From Rallus limicola (Eukaryota > Chordata > Aves > Gruiformes > Rallidae): DNA of 64,000 bases. The stretch's first letter is position 1; every line of letters starts with the position of its first letter. The notes under the pieces were generated by a model that was not told the DNA's origin, did no database searches, and was given only the letters and a program-made list of their open reading frames with translations. The stretch covers positions 56,424,750 to 56,488,749 of the forward strand of contig JAKCOZ010000005.1 in NCBI GenBank assembly GCA_022605955.1, read 5' to 3'. Made by a program: the position numbers and the translations under genes. Below, in pieces: positions 56,939 through 64,000 of this stretch.

Positions 56939-56962
56939 CCCCCCCCATCCCCCCCCCATCCC
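56939..56962 (-). other. G-quadruplex motif, - strand
   Basis: The + strand carries C8 AT C9 AT C3, so the minus strand has G3, G9 and G8 runs joined by AT loops, enough for a G-quadruplex (and an i-motif on the + strand). It starts seven bases after the + strand motif. Confidence 0.85.
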
Positions 56963-57143
56963 AAAGCTAATAAATAAAAAGTGATTTACCAAAACATGTC
57001 ACCATGTGACAAGGTCGTTTTTCTTTGCAAGCAGGTGCACCACAGTTTTAGAAATATTCAATCTGAAGAGGTTTGCATTGCACAATAGATGGCAGCCAGA
57101 AAGCATGTTTGATGGGTTTTGGCAGCGTTTCAGATGTCATGGT

Positions 57144-57180
57144 ATTTTTTTTTTCTTTTTTTAATTTTTTTTTTTTTTTT
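57144..57180. repeat. T-rich tract
   Basis: About 37 bases almost entirely T, with one C and one AA interruption. Confidence 0.95.
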
Positions 57181-57357
57181 AACTTTAAAGCTTCCATCAG
57201 CAGGAGGGGAAGCTGTGCCAAGGAAAAGGAATCAAATCTGGATGCAGCGAGGCTTGCATTCAGACAGAGGCTCCCTGCCAGATGCTACGGGGCCAAATCG
57301 GAAACAACCACATTGAGTTCATTACAACTGCATAATCAAAAGCCTGCATAAAGGCAA

Positions 57358-57382
57358 GGGAGGAGGGGGGTGGTGGGGGGGG
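57358..57382 (+). other. G-quadruplex motif, + strand
   Basis: GGG, AGGA, GGGGGG, TGGT, GGGGGGGG; the last run can supply two tetrad columns, fitting the G3+N1-7 pattern. Confidence 0.8.
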
Positions 57383-58694
57383 AGGAATTAATCTATTTAA
57401 TACTTAGCTAAATTCTCAATTGTTGAAATAGATTTGAAGAAGAATTCATCATAATCCCCTCTTCCTGTTGAGAAATTCCTACTTGTTCTCCGAGATGTCC
57501 ATGAGATGGCAGGAGCGCGCTCTCCTCCCATGGCCAAAGGGACAAGACACACTGGGAATCTTGCTCCAACCTTGCACGGCTGAAAAACACTGATTTATCT
57601 TTCCATTTACTGCTGCTGGGAAGGGGTGAGGGAGCTACACCGAAGGGCACGTCTCTGGAGAAGAAATCGACTGATAGCAGCATCCCAGACAGACTGGGAA
57701 TGGCTCCTCCTGCTTTCAGCCCCTCTAAACCGTGTTGGGTGACACGAGGCTGTTCACTGCAGACCCTGGGTCTACGTGCTCATCCCGTGCTGTGCACAGG
57801 AATCTGTCTCCAGGCACTGAGAAACTGTGAGAGTGCATTGAGAAAAGGACCCAGACATCCTCCAAGAAAGAAATCTGGAGGGTGTGATTTCTAAATCACA
57901 TTTATAGCTGGGAAACAGGCTCTCAGGGATGTCCCAGTTTTCAGCTCTGTTTACGATCCCAGTGCCTCTAAACAACTGGGGCACAGCTGCAAGCCTGGTT
58001 AGGCAGCACCCACAGCAGCCCAGCTTCTGCCTGCTGGGCCAAAGGATGGGCTGGCAGTTGTGCAACTCTTCCCTTAGCCAGGCTGCAGAAGCAACATCCC
58101 AGCAAGAGACAGATGCTAGTGACTGAAAACAGCTTCAAGTCACCACGCTGCATCAAAGACCTGCTCTTTGCTTGCTCAAGGGTCTTAAAACCAAAAGGTC
58201 CTCCCAGGTCTTCCACCCACTGGTATGCCAAATCCGTGCTCAATTCATGGTGACACCATTGGGACAGTTGTGTGTGAGGGGAAGGGGTTTATGTGCATGT
58301 GCTGTGTCTGTGAAGGATGTGGCCATTCTGCACCAAGTTTAGGCTTGCTCGTGACCCTCAGCTCAGGTCCTACCAGGATTGGAAGGCAAAAAGAACTCCA
58401 GCAGCCTCATTCACGCTGGATCCTCTCCAGCAGCGGGTGTAACTGGGACGTTACAGCCAACACCTCTTCCCATCATCTGCCCATTGCATCTGCACTGTGG
58501 GAGCAGAGCTGGGGTGGTTTTGCTGCTTTCAGTCACCACACGTGTCTCTTTGTACTGAGCAGCAGGGGATGGGGGCTTAGGGGACACTGAGGGGGACCCA
58601 AAGGCCTCAGCATTTTAGCAGAGTCTGTGTTTTAGCAGAGCAAAGGCCCGCTCCTTCTCCAGTGTCCCACCTGGCAGCAGGCACTGCCCAGCAA

Positions 58695-58776
58695 GCAGTG
58701 AAGCTGCATTCCCAGGGACATCACTGCAGCCTGCAGCAGTGAAGCTGCATTCCCAGGGACATCACTGCAGCCTGCA
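58695..58776. repeat. Two perfect tandem copies of a 41-bp unit
   Basis: A unit starting GCAGTGAAGCTGCATTCCC and ending TGCAGCCTGCA occupies 58695-58735 and repeats at 58736-58776 with no mismatch. GCAGCAG follows, the start of a partial third copy. Confidence 0.98.
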
Positions 58777-60065
58777 GCAGCAGTCCTGCAGGGAGATACC
58801 AGCCTCCACAATGTCCAAGGGATGATGTTGGTTAACTTTTCTCAGTGTCTCCTTTAACCTTCACATTGCCCAAACCTCTGTAATCTCCTGTCCCTTGAAC
58901 ACTTTGCCTCTGTATCCTCCTCCCAGCTTTCAGGCTTTGTAGTTCACCATCCATGTTGTCTTCATTCCCACTTTCTTCTGCATGGTACACCAATCTGTGT
59001 TCTAGCTCCTGGTTGCAGAGCCAGTTTCGTACCAAGACACACAGACCTAGATTGTACAGGTGAATCACCTCGAGAAGCTGATGTTTGCCTGAATCCAGGG
59101 ACAGTTATCTTGCTGGTTCTAGATAGTGCTCAGAAAGCAAGGGGACAGGAGCACTGTGAATCCATCAGCGTATGAGCTCTACTACCTGGCTTGTGAGGGC
59201 CTACAGACCCCAAGGACAGCATCAGGATGCCACAGCTTTGAAGACAAAGGGAGGGCAGGACAGGAATCATCTCCTTCTCATGAGGACCATGTCATTCACA
59301 AGGTTAGTGCCCCATTTACAAATGAGATGCAAACCCACAAGACTTGGCCCTCAAGACAGCTCTAGTCTTGAAGTCTCAACCTGACTTGAATCATCACTGC
59401 TCTCTTCAGTGTTTCAATAAATTACTAGAAAACCTCTGCCAAATGCATAAATCCCATCCTAATGCCCCCTGATGTCAGAGGGAAGGTGCCTGGTAACATT
59501 ACCAGTCTTCACATCAGGCCTCAGAAGAGCAGCTGCAAGATATTAACCATCAGGCTCAGAAATTCATCTTTGCTGTAGCTTGGTCTCAACCTTTGTTTAA
59601 ACTCACGACAGGTCAGGGGGAAAAAGAAGCTAGCAGCTCATACCTGGCTGTGTTCCCTCATCCTACAAAATAAGCTTATGCTCTTAAGAAAGAGGAGAGC
59701 TTGCTAAGCAAAGTCACCCAGAGCAGTGGTAGTTTCCATTCCACAAACCAAGCCATTCCAGGAGCACAGAAATTGCTGGGATGATCCTTCACCTTCTTCC
59801 ACCACCGGCAACAATCTCCTCTTTGCTCTGTTCAACGTTCCCACTGCGACTGTTTCCTACCATCTCCCAGTTTGCCAAGAAATCACTCCTGTGAGAAGCA
59901 TGACAGCTCCTAGGAAATCCCTGCTCCTGGCATGAAAGAGCAAAGAGGTACAGGGAGAAGGAGGAGCAGGTATGTTTTCTTCTATCATGGGCAACGTATC
60001 CAGCTTGGGGAGGTACCAGGCTTTAGGGGAGTAGGTTTTTCCTAGCTTGAGGTGTGGGCAAAACA

Positions 60066-60135
60066 TTCCACCTTCCTCTAGCTCTGGATGTGTTAATCAA
60101 TTCCACCTTCATCTAGCTCTGGATGTGTCAACCAG
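60066..60135. repeat. Two tandem copies of a 35-bp unit
   Basis: TTCCACCTTC...CTAGCTCTGGATGTGT occupies 60066-60100 and repeats at 60101-60135 with a few substitutions. Confidence 0.95.
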
Positions 60136-60297
60136 CATCACAAAGTGCCACAATAACACAAATCATAAACAGAATACATGTTTATTTTGCTTTTTTTATG
60201 GTGGTTCTGAGGCAGCAGGAGTGGCTACCTGGCTTGGTGCTGCAGCAGTCTGTCAGGACTGTCACCACCCCAACTGGGAAAACAATGGGTTGACATT

Positions 60298-60916
60298 GGT
60301 GGCTAAGAGAGACAATGGGATCCTGGGGGCATCAGGAGGAGTGTGGACAGCAGGTGACAGGAGGGGATCCTCCCCCTCTGCTCTGCCCTGCTCAGGCCCC
60401 AGCTGGAGTGTTGTGTCCAGTGCTGGGCTCCCTGGGATCAAAAGGACAGGGATCTCCTGGAGAGAGTCCAGAGGAGGCTCTGGAGATGCTGAAGGGCCTG
60501 GAGCATCTCCCCTGTGAGGAAAGGCTGAGGGAGCTGGGGCTGTTCAGTCTTGAGAAGAGAAGACTAAGGGGGGACCTGATTAGTGTTTATAAATATCTTA
60601 AGCATGGGATGCAGGGGGAAATGGCCAGCCCCTTTTCAGTGTCTGTGGGGACAGGACAAGGGGCGATGGGCTCAAGTCAGAGCACAGGGAGTTCCACACC
60701 AATGTGGGGAAGAACTTCTTCCCAGGGAGGGTGAGGGAGCCCTGGGCCAGGCTGCCCAGGGGGTGTGGAGTCTCCTTCTCTGGAGAGATTCCAGCCCTGT
60801 CTGGACACCGCCCTGTGTGCCCTGTCCTAGGGACCCTGCTTTGGCAGGGGGTTGGACCTGATGAGCTCTGGAGGTCCCTTCCAACCCCTACAATTCTATG
60901 ATTCTATGATTCTATG
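60298..60916 (+). mobile_element. CR1 LINE 3' fragment, subfamily C
   Basis: Sense copy of about 620 bp. The first frame (from 60315) encodes [18 protein letters not shown] and [15 protein letters not shown]. After a frameshift the C-terminus continues as [17 protein letters not shown] and [11 protein letters not shown]. It ends with at least three tail units (AATTCTATGATTCTATGATT). It is very similar to 50825-51435 over the shared part. Confidence 0.97.
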
Positions 60917-62122
<1,206 letters not shown>

Positions 62123-62208
62123 GTCTAGGTGATCCTGCTCTGGCAGGGGAGTTGGACTAGATGATCTTTTGAGGTCCCTTCCAACTCCTAACGTGTGATT
62201 CTGCGAAT
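62123..62208 (+). mobile_element. CR1 3' terminal fragment
   Basis: AGTCTAGGTGATCCTGC, then TCTGGCAGGGGAGTTGG, GGTCCCTTCCAACTCC and GTGTGATTCTGCGAATC. It is only about 86 bp, an extreme 5' truncation, and differs from subfamily C. Confidence 0.9.
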
Positions 62209-62809
62209 CAAACTGCAGAGACAAAAGGGCGTGCTTAAACTGCTGCCAAAATGCGTGGTCTGTTCTGGAATGAAACGTGGCCACCAAGGAGCAACACACA
62301 CCTCCAGCCATGGAAAGAGGTAAGGGAAAAGGTATGGATCCAGGAGAAAATGCTGTGGCATGAGGGGGGCAGAGCATTTGGCTACAGATCCCTGTTGAAT
62401 TAGGTGTTGGAGCAGCTTGGCGCAGAACGGGCAGCGTTAAACCAGACGCGCCGCTGTTTTCCTCTCAACAGGGATTACAGCACTTAAACCAGGGATTTGA
62501 TAGCGACTAAAGAGGGAAGGCTCAGAGGAGCTGGGAAATGAAAGGGGGAATCAGATATTCCGGGTTCAAAGCCAGAGCGGTGCAGGTGCAGCTTCCCAAA
62601 CGCTGACTCTTGTCTTGTGCAATTTAAAGCCGGGTTGGCAAATGACTCCGTCTTCCATCCGAGCTACCGTGCTGCAGAGAACTTCCCAGACTCCAGCTGC
62701 CATCTCGTGGTAGTATGAAACATCTTCCTTTTTCTTCTTGTTTTTTTTTAACCTCCTGATCCCACTACTCCTGGCCCAAGCAGCACTTTAGGGTTGGTAA
62801 TGTCAAAGG
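62209..62809. other. Spacer between CR1s
   Basis: Unique sequence; 62440-62760 carries several CpGs (GACGCGCCGCTG) and AT-rich motifs. No gene is recognised. Confidence 0.5.
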
Positions 62810-63326
62810 TTCCCCTCTGCTCTGCCCTGGTCAGGCCCCACCTGGAATATTGTGTCCAGTTCTGGGCTCCCTGGGATAAAAGGGACAGGGATCTCCTGGA
62901 GAGAGTCCAGGGAAGGGCTGGAGCATCTCACCTGTGGGGATAGGCTGAAGAAACTGGGGCTGTTCAGCCTGGAGAGAAGACTAAGGGGGGATCTGATCAA
63001 TGGGGATCAATAGCTGAAGGGTGGGACACAGGGGGACATGGGCAGCCTCTTCTCAGGGTCTGTGGGGACAGGACAAGGGGCAATGGCCTCAAGTCGGAGC
63101 ACAGGGAGTTCCACACCAATCTGGGAAAGAACTTCTTTCCAGTGATGGTGAGGGAGCCCTGGGCCAGGCTGCCCAGGGGGTGTGGAGTCTCCTTCTCTGG
63201 AGAGATTCCAGCCCCGTCTGGACACTGCCCTGTGTGCCCTGTCCTAGGGACCCTGCTTTGGCAGGGGGTTGGACTTGGTGATCTCTGGAGGTCCCTTCCA
63301 ACCCCTACAGCTCTGTGATTCTGTGA
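62810..63326 (+). mobile_element. CR1 LINE 3' fragment, subfamily C with internal deletion
   Basis: Sense copy from CCCCTCTGCTCTGCCCTGG to the tail AGCTCTGTGATTCTGTG. Relative to 60298-60916 it lacks about 20 bp after GAGAGAGTCCAG, and a few bases before ACTAAGGGGGGATC. The coding frame is disrupted. Confidence 0.96.
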
Positions 63327-63648
63327 AACGTTTTCCCCAGGAAAGCCCTGGTTGGAAGTATCAGATTCCCAAATTGAGGTGGTTTTGACCTTTGCTCTGA
63401 GCATTAGAAGGGATACTTCATTTTCCACCAAGTGATATTTGGAAAAGGCAGACTCTAAGGGAGGAGGGTTTTTAATATGGCATGTCATCCCTGAAAGCTC
63501 CAGGGAATTTCAAGCAGTGTTAAGGAACACACTCAGGTCTGAACTTTGCTGTTGTCTTTCCCTAGCTCCTGCTTAATACTCTCTCCCCCAGGCAGGGAGG
63601 CTTCAGATGAATGCAGGATCTGCAAAGCCACAGGCCAAGCTACAGCAC
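63327..63648. other. Spacer between inverted CR1s
   Basis: A 322-bp unique spacer between two subfamily-C copies in opposite orientation. Confidence 0.55.
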
Positions 63649-63790
63649 ACAGAATCACAGAATCACAGAGCTGTAGGGGTTGGAAGGGACCTCCAGAGAT
63701 CATTTGGTCCAACCCCCTGCCAAAGCAGGGTCCCTAGGACAGGGCACACAGGGTGGTGTCCAGACGGGGCTGGAATCTCTCCAGAGAAGG
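63649..63790 (-). mobile_element. CR1 LINE 3' end, subfamily C
   Basis: The + strand reads CACAGAATCACAGAATCAC, then AGGGGTTGGAAGGGACC, ending near CCAGAGAAGGACATTCC. It is 5'-truncated at about 140 bp and inverted to the copy at 62810. Confidence 0.95.
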
Positions 63791-64000
63791 ACATTCCACT
63801 TCAGGCTGTAGCCTCTCCAACTTGGAGACACTGTTGGCTCCATCCTCTGAGCACTTGCTGCATCCCTGCTCCATGCAGCAGATCTCAGAGACATCTGCAC
63901 CCTCAGGAAAACCAGCGAAGCTCTGAACAAAATCAGAGGTCCATCTGTGCAGAACAGCTTGTGCTACAGAGAGTCCCAGGATAACGTCCTGGCTCCGGTG
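63791..64000. other. Window end, unassigned
   Basis: Unique sequence with no recognised element. Confidence 0.5.

Larger units (their letters stand above)
56841..60297. other. Single-copy stretch with G/C-run clusters
   Basis: Begins with G-quadruplex motifs on opposite strands (56899-56931 and 56939-56962), a T-rich tract (57144-57180) and a further G-quadruplex motif (57358-57382). Later come a 41-bp and a 35-bp tandem duplication. The stretch 57182-57357 is non-repetitive and could be a conserved element. No gene is recognised. Confidence 0.55.

Overview
The window looks like nuclear DNA from a bird. The main reason is about 25 pieces of chicken-repeat-1 (CR1) LINE retrotransposon, recognised in two ways. 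Their 3' ends carry the short ATTCTRTG-type tail, and their sense strand encodes the C-terminal end of CR1 ORF2 (motifs such as RLRGDL, TRGNG.KL and RVV..W.RLPRE). By rough hand count they cover about 9-10 kb, or 15% of the window. CR1 is this dense and this well preserved only in some bird lineages. Woodpeckers and their relatives are one possibility, but I cannot assign a species. I see no prokaryotic features: no operons, no ribosome binding sites, and no long non-repeat ORF that I recognise.

No protein-coding exon, tRNA, rRNA, known microRNA or CRISPR array could be supported. The window reads as intergenic or long-intron sequence. The annotation is therefore mainly a map of transposable elements, simple repeats, CpG-rich patches and candidate conserved noncoding blocks.

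Layout. 0-12.8 kb: mostly single-copy DNA, with an old CR1 split by an avian ERV solo LTR (about 4.7-5.4 kb), one younger CR1 (7.9 kb) and a scrap of an ancient interspersed repeat (9.7 kb). 12.8-18.1 kb: four CR1 pieces, two of them a GC-rich young subfamily ('B'). 18.1-27.3 kb: a 9.2-kb block with no CR1 seen, holding a small CpG cluster (19.7 kb) and a candidate noncoding element (20.4 kb). 27.3-32.3 kb: three CR1s around an AT-rich tract with a perfect 20-bp palindrome. 32.3-35.1 kb: homopolymer and (CA)n tracts beside the strongest CpG-rich patch of the window (about 33.8-34.4 kb). 35.1-40 kb: CR1-dense, with a clear nested insertion of one CR1 into another (39.1-39.9 kb, 5-bp target duplication). 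40-46.5 kb: mostly single copy. 46.5-64 kb: nine CR1 pieces, six of them of one subfamily ('C'), two pairs in inverted orientation, plus G-quadruplex motifs on opposite strands near 56.9 kb.

Subfamily letters A-D are local labels based on shared 3' sequence; they are not database names. I did not find a new biological system. The most testable observations are the CpG-rich patch, the nested insertions, the opposite-strand G-quadruplex pair, the inverted CR1 pairs and a few candidate enhancer-like blocks.
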